In this document: positions 13,830-24,970 of the stretch, piece by piece
Layout of the letters: each line of letters opens with the position of its first letter
Position numbering within the stretch: position 1 is the first letter of the stretch
Assembly: GCA_013397115.1 (NCBI GenBank)
Contig: VWZW01004324.1
Location: forward strand, 2,162,993 to 2,226,992
DNA: 64,000 nucleotides
Source: Edolisoma coerulescens
Taxonomy: Eukaryota; Chordata; Aves; Passeriformes; Campephagidae
Reading direction: 5' to 3'
Program-made: the position numbers and the translations under genes
Notes under the pieces: model-generated
What the model saw: the letters and a program-made list of their open reading frames with translations, nothing else
Databases searched by the model: none
Told to the model about the DNA's origin: nothing

Positions 13830-14215
13830 TCTTGATTGCAACATGCACCAAAGCTTTAGTTATTGATTCTTAGCTTGCCTGTCGTCGTTGGCTAAATATT
13901 ACAGGAAGCTGTCAAAACAGATTTCATAGAGTGTGTCAGTGCATATGTAGGTGTAAAAAAGCCTAGTTTTTGGCTTCCTTCAATAAGACAGACTAAAATT
14001 GGGTTTTTGCAAAATAAGTGCAATTTGGGTTGCTGCTGAATGCATGAAATGACTAAAAACCAATTTGTTACAACTTTAATTAGAGTTGCATGACTGTTCT
14101 CATACATCAATACTGACTGTTTTTGTTTAATTAGTCAGTAAATCCTAGTCTGCCAAAGATACTGGATTAGGGTATGATCTGGTCATTAATGAAGTTGAGA
14201 TTGACATCATCAAAG
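13830..14215. other. Candidate regulatory block with repeated TAATTA-type motifs
   Basis: Two TAATTA homeodomain cores (near 14077-14084 and 14127-14134), 'aaataattgctc', 'gcatgaaatga' and 'gtcattaatgaag' are clustered in a repeat-free stretch. Such clusters are typical of vertebrate developmental enhancers but also arise in AT-rich DNA. The motifs are seen; the function is inferred. Confidence 0.25.
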
Positions 14216-14225
14216 AACACTTCTA

Positions 14226-14249
14226 TTTAATTTTTAATTAAAAATTAAA
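14226..14249. repeat. 24-bp perfect palindrome, A/T only
   Basis: The 24 bases are identical to their own reverse complement, built around a central 'ttaattaa'. On one strand they could fold into a stem with no loop bases to spare. Seen directly. Perfect AT palindromes of this length can be cruciform-prone or simply low-complexity. Confidence 0.9.
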
Positions 14250-17200
14250 AAGACCCTCCTCCCTTGTAGGAACTGCATTTATTTTTTTGTTTTCCGATAC
14301 ACGGAACAATAGGAATACATAACTTGTGAACATGCAAATAACATTCTGGGAAGCGTCTACATTTAAAGGCACAGCACACACACATTTCCCTGTGCAATAT
14401 TCATGCAAATTAATTCAGTGAAAAATTCAGTGCACATTGCAACACGTATCTTACCTTCAGGCAGAATTATACTGCTGCCATATCTTCTCTTTTTTTCCGT
14501 TTCTTCTAACAACTTGGATTTTTTTTTCATTTTCTATCTCAGTTATAGGAAGGCAGATTTCATTCAAAATGAAAGAGCTAGCAACTCAGCCTCTTTTGTT
14601 GCCTCCTCTTTAAGGATTCTTTGGCAAAGCTCGCAGAAGGGGAACCAAAAACATGTGGGATGATTTTTCCCTGGAATTTTCTCTACATCACTACTACTTC
14701 TCTACAGTACTGTAGAGACTACCTCTCTACCCTCTGAAGAAAGCCCCGATGACTCAGAATAGCCACATTAACTTGCAGAAAGCAAGAGAGAAATGCTATG
14801 GATGTCACCACCTAAACGCCTCCATTTCATGGTGGTGTGTGTGGTTTCCCACCATCCGAATGGCCCAACACACTTGTAAGTAAACCAGAAAAAATAAGAG
14901 CGTAGAAAGATAAGAGCTTAAGAAATAAAAGGAAACAAGCCAGAAATAAACTGTTCTATTGTAAGCAAAATCTGCCTTAGACACAGTTGTCCACTACGGT
15001 TATGTCCCTTTCTCCACTTGGGTCTGTAGCTCCAAAGCAGTAAAAAGGAGATTTACTTTTATCAGTCCCTATGTGTCATGGCCCAAAGCGGCCATAAAAA
15101 GGGCTCCTCAGTCTAAAGATTCAGTGTAAATATATGTTTTCCTAGCAAAATACATGTTACAATAGCACTGCCACTGGTATAGGGTATCTTTTATAACCAA
15201 TTATTATATTTTCCTAAAAATGCATGTTGAGGTTGATCAAAACAACTTGTGAATGGTTTAAGAAGAAGCAATGTGATGTGACATTTTATTTTGTCCTTTG
15301 GAAGAGATTTGCTACAGCAAATGACAGAGTGGGTTTGAGTCTATTGGTGAATACCATACAGCATATTTACACCATGCATAAAAAAGGGTAAGTAGTAATT
15401 TCCTTATAATCTTGCACCTCTATGAGTGTCAAGTGGGTCACAAAAAAGAGGGAAAGTCAAAGTCACTGGTCCAGATTCAGCTTTTGTAAGTTATAGTGTT
15501 TAGTTCAGGTGTTTCCTGGGTAGCCAAGGACAAGAGACACTGATCAACAGAACTTGTCTCAGGAGGTGTCTGTTTCTCCTTTTACAGGAGGCATTCCAAC
15601 ATAAACACCCAGATGTTTAACATAAGAGAGATGGATCTCTGCCTTGGTGATTTAATTCAGTAACTCCTTAGCTAACTTATCTTCAAAGTCTTAAAATGTT
15701 TGGCCCTCCATTAACACCACCTCAGCACCTCTGGCTTGCTAAATTAAAGCTACTGGTTGAGTGATAATGCACTCCTGCCCTGACAGAAAGGTTGTCTTCC
15801 CCCATTTTGCAATACATAATCAAAAATCCTCTGTTAACTGTGCAGCCCCTCTGATTCGTATGTGTAGCACACCTCAACCATCAGGCTGCATATTTGTTAC
15901 GTATTGCCTCAGATCAGCATCTCATTTCCTCTCTCCCCACACTTGGTCAGTTTGCACATTTGCTAAGACCTCAGTGCACAGAAGTAATTAAATACACACT
16001 GCATTGTGTAATATGCTGGAGGTTGTGATGTTGGAGAAGGGAAGAGACACACAACATATCAACAAATTGTTGAGTCCATTCTATGAACTGCACTCATCAA
16101 CATTACCATGACTTCCACAGTCATTTTTTAAAGGCATTTCACAATATTTGAAATAATGTTATTTAGCAAAGAGGCTTTATAAATGGTAGTATTTTTCAGA
16201 ATACCATTTGGCAGATCTGAGTTAGAGGTGGAAATTGTAATACTTTGTTCTGAGTAGAGTCTGGTTTAACTTTATCACCATCACAGGCAGAGATTGTACA
16301 GCTGTTGTCTACCCAGTACAATTTGTTCTATTGCTCATTTTTACTTTTAGAAAGTGAGGCAACTCATTGACTCTAAACAGACAAAAGTAATGCAACGTAA
16401 ATAATGTTATGAAAGACTTATCATAAGCATGTCATGACTTGAAAGGGATGTTTTTCTCCTTTGCTTATTTTCTTTTTTGCATCCAGGTAGATTTGAATCA
16501 CTGCAATTAAATTGTAGAGCTAAAATATACTCTTCTTTTAAATTATGCTACAAGATTTTTTTCTTTTCTACCCCTGTGTCATCAGATACCCCTGGACTCT
16601 TTTTTCAGCTTTTCACATATGACAATAATCAGATGATAACTCTATGCTAATTTCCTAGTGAAAATGGACCAGATGTCTACAACATATTAAAGAAACCTTG
16701 GTTCCTTATTTTGTTTGGAGCTCACACTTCTATTGCAAATATCTATGGCAAACTGTCCTCATGGGCCAATCTATCATTTTAAAGAGAGGACCAAAGAAAA
16801 TAGATTAATCAAAAGGCCTGCAGTTATTGTCTCCCCTGTTAGTTCCAATTCATATATCATTAGAGAAAAAAGCCTGTCAGCACTGTGGGATGTTATCTCT
16901 TTGGAAAAAAAATCTTCAGCATAATAATTCATTTTTTTAAAAAATCTGATAACAATACACAGTATTAAAATACTGGCTTTCCTAACATTTCTGTCAAGGA
17001 AAGCCAAGTCAAACAGTACTATATAGCACTTTCATATATCACAAATATTTTGCCTAAGCAAGGCTGCAGCACTTGCATGCAGTGCTGATAGTTTTATACA
17101 GCACTGTTCATTTTAATGTAATGTCAGGACAAGCACAATATAGACTATACTATAGGTACCCCAAGGGCTTTGATAAAGTGCAACCAAAACGGTAAAATTT

Positions 17201-17539
17201 AGGAGGAGGAGCACAGAAAACAGCTTTGGAGCAGCCTTGGCATTGAATTTCAATCATTTTTGCCATAAGTGCATTTTCACTAGACACTTGATCTAAGCCC
17301 TTTGAAATCACTGGCAAGAGAAATGGTCCTTGTTTCATGTAGCATGTTCATTAACATGAGAGAATACACATTTCTAAAATGAAGAAGTTTCTGGCTCTTT
17401 TTTAGAAGAACTAGGTAGGAAAAGCTGGACTTTCACCTGGGTTCAACACACAAGCCTCCTTTCAGCTAGATCCATCTCAGTGAACCCCAGGCACCAAATG
17501 AACCTCACTCCAAGCATATCTGTGCAGGGCAACTGCTGC
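14250..17539. other. Unique non-coding sequence
   Basis: AT-rich, with no recognisable repeat, RNA gene or exon. Short A/T runs are frequent. Frames of 60-90 codons are chance-level. Confidence 0.55.
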
Positions 17540-19720
17540 TACAGTAACTCCATCTAACATTTCAAGTTATTTGGGATGAAGGTCTACACCATCTCCAGCA
17601 ATGGGATTTTCCATCTTCATGCCATTTTCTTCACAAGTAGTGAACAGATTTGTCCAGCATTTTCCAGAGCTATTTGGGATTTTGGGTGGCTTTTTAAGTA
17701 CCGGAAAATTTTGGACAGCCTGTTCTATTTCATTTATGTCCCCAGTAAGGGTTTGTTTCTTTTCTGGCCAGCGGAATGTGCTTTAGCTCTCTCAAGCTTG
17801 GTTTTTACTGCAGTGTTTTTCATTTTTATGACACCTGCCCTTCCTTTTGCTGACATTACTGCTGGGTTGCTTTAAACATAGTGATCTTTCACCCATGTGC
17901 CATCTCATATAGAAGGTTACCTCCTATGGCAGTCTTCGCTTTCATTTTGGATATTACCAGGTTATAAACTACCATTAGCCTGCTCCCAGCACCTGCCAGA
18001 TGCCTGGCATTTCTCTAGGGAGAGGCTCAGTTTACATATAAACACATTTGTAACCAGGCTGATGCTTTTAAGGTTTAGACCAAGGGCTCTGTGGAGAATT
18101 CTGGCCTCTTGACTGAATGGCTCATGTAACTCAGTACGCCAAAAAATGGTTTTGGTGTTACAATTAGAATTTTTGCCCTTAATAAATCTGTCCTCAATAA
18201 TCAGTAGTGGGAACTTATTTTTTACCTGTTTCCTACTAAATAGTGCAACTCTCCAAGGTATTGGTTGCTATGACTATTATTGCACCATTCCCTCCCTTTG
18301 AAAGAGTATTAGAAACTCCAACATTGTTTCATATCTTTGCAGCCTCTCTAATCCCTTTTTTTCTCAAGTGGAATTCTGCATTTCAGTAATCTAGTGGGAC
18401 AGCATAGGGTTCACTCTTTTCAGTGTTCCTCCAAGCTCCATTGCCTTTTAGCCATTATAGAACTGCTAGAACAAAACCCACAGAGAAAATTCCATCTCCT
18501 CTGGTCAAGAGAGGGCAAACGCGTGATGCCAGATGCTGCATTTGCATTTTCCTGTTGCTTTTGATTGTGTGCATCACGAACTGACAATTATAACATCCCA
18601 CGTTTGATTGTCATTGGTCCAAACCCAGTTTTATAGCACATCTTCTCTAAAAGGGATGCTTGTCACTGGTGGTGCACTCATTCCATAGTTCAGATATAAA
18701 TCAAATTGGTTGTTAATGCAACTGTTTAGCTGTCCATTATAAGTATTGGCATCCTTTTCAGCAGTCTAGGTTGCTGGCCTCTTCTTTCACTAGAAACCAT
18801 CATAAGAATTCTATTGTCTCTCTTTCTTAGCTGACATATTAAGATATTATCTGCTCCTGTTTCCAAATTTTTTTTGCACTGCTGGTACAATTTGGGTGTT
18901 TGAGTTTCCCATTTATTCTGTTTTTCACAGTTGTGTTAATGGACTTTTTCAGTCCCACCCAGCCCGGCTTTCCTCAGTGGGTGACCTTATGATTGCTATA
19001 GGATTCTCTGCCACCCTAGGTGCGTGACCCAGTTTTCCTTATTTTCTGGATACATTTGCTTCCTTGTCATCCTCAGGCATTTTTTCTAGAGTAAGATCAG
19101 TGTCTCTGCTCTCTGTGCTATATGCAGGCAGTGATCCTCCAGTGATCTTGTCTCTAATGAGGACATCTTTTATATTTCCAGAACTGCACGATATCCTTTG
19201 AAGTCCTTTGTAAAACTTATTGAGATGTAGCATTGAAGAGTGCTGTGAAGGGTGCTTTGAGCTCTCCTGTTGTTATCCTGTTGAGTGATGGGGATTTTCA
19301 CACAGTCAGTGATCACGTTTCAGTTGGGGAGCTGGCAAAATCCAGCTGAGGATGTGATGTGTTAACTTCTTAAAATATTTTCACTTGATCATTTGTGATG
19401 GTCTGTCCTTCCCCTTCAGTTTCTACAACTGTGGTACTATCTGCTATTATGTCTAGCTACAAAATTACATTCACTTCTTATTCTTTCTCTCCCATGAGGC
19501 AGTGAAACAAAAGTTTTACCTTTATTTTCTTGTTTTAATCCCCTTAAGCAGTCCTCTATACAGACTGGATTCTTCTTTCCAATACTCTAAAGCTTTTGTT
19601 ACACTATTTTGCCTGAAGTTTTTCATTTGCATTGATCTGGATTCTTTGCCCCTTTTCTAGGTACTATTCTGCTCATCTGCCCATCACCCGCATTTCTCTG
19701 CTGCTCATGTAGCTAATCAC
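17540..19720. other. Long T-rich (plus strand) stretch, no family assigned
   Basis: About 2.2 kb in which T is markedly more frequent than A on the plus strand, with many 'ctttt' and 'tttct' words, in contrast to the flanks. An octamer word 'atttgcat' occurs at 18540-18547. The skew could reflect an eroded minus-strand retroelement or transcription-associated skew. I could not match it to CR1 or to the LTRs elsewhere in the window. Confidence 0.3.
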
Positions 19721-22089
19721 CTGCCAAGTGCAGACGCTGGGCAATAACATGTGGTGGGCTCTTGCTTCTAAACCCAAGGTGGCTTTTTACTGCATGTTTC
19801 CTGTGTCTGCAGCTACCATTCTCACCACCTGCACAGACTGGCTTCCTGGGACACACCTTAAAACAAATAACCTTCTGCACGTTCTCTTTGTCTCTGAAAA
19901 GCCAATGCAGGTTACTGGAAACCAACTCTAGGGCTGAAATGGAAACATGCTTGAAGGAGTCCAATTTTAAGAAAAGTTCTTTGCTTATGTCTCCCTGCAA
20001 CTCTCCTGTTTTAGTAATAAACACAAAGCTATGTGGCAACTATTCATTATATATCCCAAATGAGCTTATGGGTTTTGTCCAGGACAAAGTGATGAAGTGT
20101 CCATATCATGGAGATGAGTGGTAATTGGTACTGTGGGTTTGTTTTCAGTCTCTGTGGGGAAGGGAGAGGGGGGGAAGCAAAAACAAAAAGCAAAGATTGA
20201 AGACATTTTCAGGCTGCTCAAGCCTTCTACATACTGGGTAGCTTCTTTCACTGTTTTTTTCATCTGTGGAAGGGATGCAAATCAGGAATCTAAACAGTTT
20301 CTCTCAGAGAGAGCAGTGCAGGATGTGAAAGAATAGCTGCAGCCCTCTGCCTGCAGCCCTTCTGCTCATCACAGCTCCTCTCTCTCTCCAGGGTTCAACT
20401 CTGGCATTTTCCTTCTTTGAAGAAATAACAAGAACTTCACAGTTCAGATTTTGGTCAATCTGTAGCTGGAAGCACGTGAAATCCAGGGGTTTATCTTTTT
20501 CTTTTAATACAAAACAATAAATTGGCTTCAATTCATTCATAACTAGCCTCAGGTTTAATCAAAAGACTCAACCCTTTTGACAAAACATGGGCTGGATACC
20601 ACATCTGTAGAAAAGCTGCAAACAGCTGAGTTTTACTGTGCTTCAGGTTTCTTAACAAACATTTCACATTGCTCCAAAGCAGACTTCTCATGAGTTGAAG
20701 GCATCATCCTGAATAAAGGTTAAGGGGAAAGAGATTATATGACAAGCTTTGTTACCTCCTGCCATTTCTATTTCTGTTTGTATTCAAAGGCTAGGAAGAA
20801 AGGAATAAATGATATAGTAAGACCGTATGGTTTCTAAAAGGAATCCTTTCAAAAAATAATGTATTAGTTAAATAGTACTGCATCTTGCCAAAATGACATT
20901 ATTATAATATCATCCCTTACAATTACTACCACAGCTGAATCAATAATGTGGATAGTATAAAGAAAAACTGGCTACAATGGCACTATAAATTCTGCAGAAG
21001 TTATTGTAGCAATTTTCTAGTGCTTTGGAATAAGCTTCCTAAACCTCTCAACCATTTCAGCAGATTGTTTGCCCCATGCAACAATTCTGTTAAAACTATC
21101 ATTTGCTTGTGGCAATATTTTTTAGCTGGTAGGCACAAACCAGGGGAATTTGCATCCCATGGAAATATAGCTATGTCAGGAAAAGTTCACTTTTGCCTGC
21201 AATTTCTATCTATTGGCTTAGAGTATCCTAATAGATTTGATCTTGTTTTTCTACTTAACTGGGTCAAATCTGCACTGTGTGACAGGTCTTAACTTACAGG
21301 AATTAACAAAGAACAACTGAAATTAAAAAGAGGAACATCATTTAACTCTAGCTGAGGCACTATTCCTTGTTTTCAGCTAAGTGCTATTTCATTTCCATTC
21401 TGTATGCCATAGTGAATAAAATTTGGAACGTATTAAAATTAATTGCCTGAATATATTTTGTCTGTAAAGTTAGACTGACAATATAGTAATTCTTTCCAGC
21501 ACTTCTTGTTGTTAGTTAATGTGCCCATAGCTCAAAGAAATAGTATTTTGCTGCATTTACTTCTTGTGTAGATAAACCCCAAATACAAAGGATTAAATAA
21601 TACTCAGTTCAAAAAAAATGATGTTTTTAGATCTGTAAAGAAACTGATTTTCTTTATGAGATTGTATTGGGCTTGTCCAACTAATGGCAGCAGACACTGG
21701 CCAATAGCTAACTGTGGACTGAAAAGAACGACAAGATTTTCAGCTAGAGCAGAACTCCACCCAGCTCCCTGTGCTTCAGTGGAGTTGCAAATGCTCAGCA
21801 CCTGTTTCATCAGGCCAACAGATGGTCACAATTTAAGGAGACCCATAGGCGAAATAACCTTCATTTACTTCAGGCTCTCATGATGTTCACATTTCTGTGG
21901 TTGCCTTAAAAGTTTTGTGGATGGAGAAGTTATGTGTTATATAAAAGAAGCAATGTATTTTTAACAGATCAGAACACACAGATTCCCTACACTTATCATA
22001 GGCCTTGTTAAAAATCTGTTGAAACTGATAGAGAGACTCCCAGGGGCTTTAACTCAACTTGGATCATGGTTTACAGAGAGATCCAGCTT
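19721..22089. other. Unique non-coding sequence
   Basis: No recognised repeat or exon. Overlapping frames of 65-120 codons at 19.7-20.3 kb on both strands share no domain and are treated as chance. Confidence 0.5.
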
Positions 22090-22192
22090 TAATACTGGTC
22101 TGGTTGAAGACGTCCCTCATCATTGTAGAGGGGGTAGACTAGATGATATTTAAAGGTCCTTTCCAACCCAAACTATTTTATGCTTCCATAAT
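22090..22192 (+). mobile_element. CR1 LINE, 3'-terminal fragment
   Basis: A heavily 5'-truncated CR1 in plus orientation. Seen: 'ctggtctggttgaagacgtc', then a 'gggggtagactagatgat' block and 'ggtcctttccaacccaaact', ending in degenerate octamers ('attttatg'). These are the landmarks of the CR1 3' untranslated region, recognised by the element's reverse transcriptase. Several mismatches to the family pattern suggest an older copy. No coding part remains. Confidence 0.85.
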
Positions 22193-23920
22193 ATTGGTCC
22201 TTTTAGTCTGTGGGTTTCATGAGACTGATCTTTTTTGTTGAAACATCAGCTGATGTCTGGGTCCTAACCTCCTTCTGCTTGGTTGTGATCCTACAGTGTA
22301 TACACCATTCAGGTGATCTAACCTAAAAACAACAGAAGTTGGTTTTTGCTTTATTTGTTTTTGTAGTTTGGGGAGTTCTTGTTGTTTGGTGTTTTTTTAA
22401 AGATCTATTTCCTGATCTGCATCACACTGCAGGTACAAGAACACTGTCCAGTAAAAAAACACGAATAAGTAAAATAGAAAGAGCTGGGAACAGAAATCAG
22501 CTGGAGACAAAACCAGCTATAATAATCTTTCATTGTGATTCCCAGTTTCTGAATGCAACGAATTTATTCAGAAGTACAAACTTTACTCAGAGAAGTGATT
22601 CTATCTGCTGACATATGGCTATCCCATAATGATATACAAATACCATATTTTCCATTTCTTTATTTCATGCCGTGAGTAATTATTTAGATTATAACATCTG
22701 AAATCTAAATCAGGGATATCTATTGCATAGTTATCTGTGGAGCTTAGAAGACATAACTCTTAAGAATAAAAGTCCTACTTATAATTCAGCTGAGCGTGGG
22801 CCATCATGAATTGTCAAGGTTGAGTTCTTCTTGCTTCTTTCATGATGTTTAATTGACATGACTTTTGACATTGTGGTAAAATATGCTCATATTTTGGGAC
22901 TGAAACAAAAAGGACAGTGGATCTAGAGGGTGGAGGAAAAGCCCTCCAGTGGAGCAAGACTCAGGATTCATTACACTCTATAAACAGTGACATTTCCGGA
23001 TCAGCAGCGCAGGAATGTTAGGGCATATCGTATATTTGTCTGTTGATATGAAAAGATTAGACTCAACAATCATATTAAAGAATTGTCAGTGCCACAGTTC
23101 TCTGTTAGCAATGAATATAAGAATATAATTGTTTCTTTTCTTACACATTTCCTCTTAAGCCATCTATCTGAACACAGCAGAAAGATTCAAACAGACATTT
23201 TTCCCCAATAAAATATAAACACATAAGTAAACAATACAGTGTTCCACAATGTTTGATACTGTTTTGTTTTGGTACTAGAGGGAATTCATATTTGAGAAAG
23301 AGTATTGAAAAGCTTTCTTGTACTCATGGAAGTCAAATAAACAGTCTCTTCACCTCGGGCAAAGGAGTTATATTGGTGAAATGACACGTTATATAGCAGG
23401 ACAGATCTCTGCTTGCTTTACAAGACATCCTGGGAGTCCCAGCCAAGATAAGGATCTAGATACCAGTATGATCTGCCTTGGGTCAGAGACAGCAGGGCAC
23501 AACCCACAAAGGTCAGAGCTGGTGGGAAGGAGGTGTCTGAGGATGTTGCAGGAGATTGACAGAATACTTGTCTAATTGGAGATTTTCTGTCATGACGTCC
23601 AATGGCTGTTGCAAACGGGAGAGGAAAAGGGTTTCAGTTCCACTGATGGAGGAGGAAAAAGGACTGGTAGGTGTGAGAAGACTTGCAAAAATGTCTGAAC
23701 TGAAGGAAATCATTGAACCTAAGACTCCTTCAATGGCAGGGCATCTACATTTTCCCTTAGGGACTAAAGAAACACCTTTGACTGATATTGGGAAAATAGG
23801 GTCCACTGAAGCAGAGACTAAGATGTCTCAAGGATATCACTGCACAGGTGATGTTCCCAAGACATAAATGTGACAGAAGGAGTAAATATTTAAAATGGTT
23901 TCTTTTTCTGGTTTGGGGTT
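22193..23920. other. Unique non-coding sequence
   Basis: No recognised repeat. A plus-strand frame of 103 codons (23556-23867) reads fairly protein-like but has no domain and no convincing splice sites. I do not call it a gene. Confidence 0.45.
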
Positions 23921-23977
23921 TGTTTTGTTTTGTTTTGCTTTTGTTTTGTTTTGTTTTGTTTTGTTTTGTTTTGTTAT
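23921..23977 (+). repeat. (GTTTT)n microsatellite
   Basis: Pentanucleotide repeat of TGTTT/GTTTT units, about eleven copies, interrupted once by 'gcttttg' near 23937 and decaying to 'gttatgtttgttgg' at the right end. It is seen directly. It is not attached to the tail of a recognisable retroposon; the CR1 that follows begins about 130 bp downstream. Confidence 0.95.
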
Positions 23978-24107
23978 GTTTGTTGGTAGTTTTTTTTGTG
24001 ATGAAAGCTGCTTTTTAAAATATAATTTTATAATTCTTTAGAAGCTAGCAGTTAGGGACGTCTTGGCCACTATTGCACAGACATGAATTAAATTTTTATG
24101 AGTTGCT

Positions 24108-24406
24108 TGCTGGAAAAGGACCTGGGAGAGATGATCAACGGCAGCTGAACATGAACCAGCATGTGCCCAAGTTGCCAAGAAGGCCAATGACATCCTGGCT
24201 TGTATCAGAAAGAGAATGGCCAGCAGGACTAGGGAAGTGTCTATCCCTCTGTACTCAGCACTGGTGACACCACACCTCAAATACTGTGTTCAGGTTTTAG
24301 CCACTCACTTCAAGAAAGACATTGAGGTGCTGGAGCATGTCCAGAGAGGAGCAAAGGACCTGGGAAAGAGTCTAGAGAGTCAGTCACATGAGGAGCAGCT
24401 GAGGGA
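24108..24406 (+). mobile_element. Outer CR1 LINE, left part (split by a second CR1)
   Basis: Plus-strand CR1, 5'-truncated, starting near 'ctggaaaaggacctgggaga'. It contains the end of ORF2-derived sequence: 'gccaagaaggccaatg', 'atcctggcttgtatcag', 'gtactcagcactggtg' and 'gtccagagaggagcaaag'. It breaks off inside 'gaggagcagctgaggga'. The expected continuation ('gctgggattgtttagcctgg'-like) resumes only at 24591, so the copy was split by the CR1 at 24407-24590. The frame is broken and the element is inactive. Confidence 0.92.
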
Positions 24407-24590
24407 ACACTGGAACAGGCTCCCCAGGGAAGGGGTCACACGACCAAGCCTGAGTTCAAGCAATGCTCAGGTAACACTCTCAGAAACATGGTGGGATTCT
24501 TCAGGTATCTTGTGCAGGGCCAGGAGTTGGATGTGATGATCCTGATGGATCCTTTCCAACTCAGCATGCTCTATGATTCTATAATTCTAT
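24407..24590 (+). mobile_element. Inner CR1 LINE, 3' fragment inserted in the outer CR1
   Basis: A 184-bp 5'-truncated CR1 in the same orientation as its host copy. It starts at 'acactggaacaggctcccca', runs through 'ggtgggattcttcaggtatc', 'gtgcagggccaggagttgga' and 'ggatcctttccaactcagca', and ends in octamers 'ctatgattctataattctatg'. Its 3' half differs from the outer copy's, so two CR1 subfamilies are involved. No target-site duplication is visible. About nine bases of the outer copy appear to be missing at the junction, which fits CR1 insertion without duplications. Confidence 0.88.
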
Positions 24591-24970
24591 GTTTAGCCTG
24601 GAGAAAAGGAGGGTCGGGGGGCTGTGTCACTTTCTACAACTCCCTGAGAGGCAGCTGTGGCCAGGTTGGACTTGGTCTCTTCTCCCAGGCATCTAGGGAC
24701 AGGACAAGAGGCAAGGGCCTCAGGTTGTGCCAGGGAAGGTTCAGGTTTGACATCAGGAGCAATTTCTTCACAGAAAGGGTGAATAAGCACTGGAATGGAC
24801 TGTTCAGAGGATTGGTGGAGTCAACATCCCTGGTAGTATTCAAGAAACTATTGGATGTGGCACTTAGTGCTATGGTTTAGTTGACAAGGTGATGTTCCAT
24901 CAAAGGTGGGACTCAATGACCATGGAGGTCTTTTCCAACCTTAATGATTCTATGAGCCTATGATTCTGTG
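24591..24970 (+). mobile_element. Outer CR1 LINE, right part with 3' end
   Basis: Continues the copy that starts at 24108. Seen: 'tttagcctggagaaaaggag', 'ggtctcttctcccaggcatc', 'gggacaggacaagaggcaag', 'aatttcttcacagaaagggt', 'tccctggtagtattcaagaa' and 'ggtcttttccaaccttaatg', then octamers 'attctatgagcctatgattctgtg'. This is the non-coding 3' part of a CR1 whose tail differs from the inner copy ('ggtcttttccaacctta' against 'gatcctttccaactcag'). Confidence 0.92.

Noticed and set aside
23556..23867. 103-codon plus-strand ORF with protein-like reading
   Set aside because: No recognisable domain and no convincing acceptor or donor. Kept only as a note in the surrounding block.
24216..24880. Plus-strand ORFs of 106 and 130 codons
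   Set aside because: They cross the junctions of two nested CR1 copies and correspond to untranslated or frameshifted CR1 sequence.
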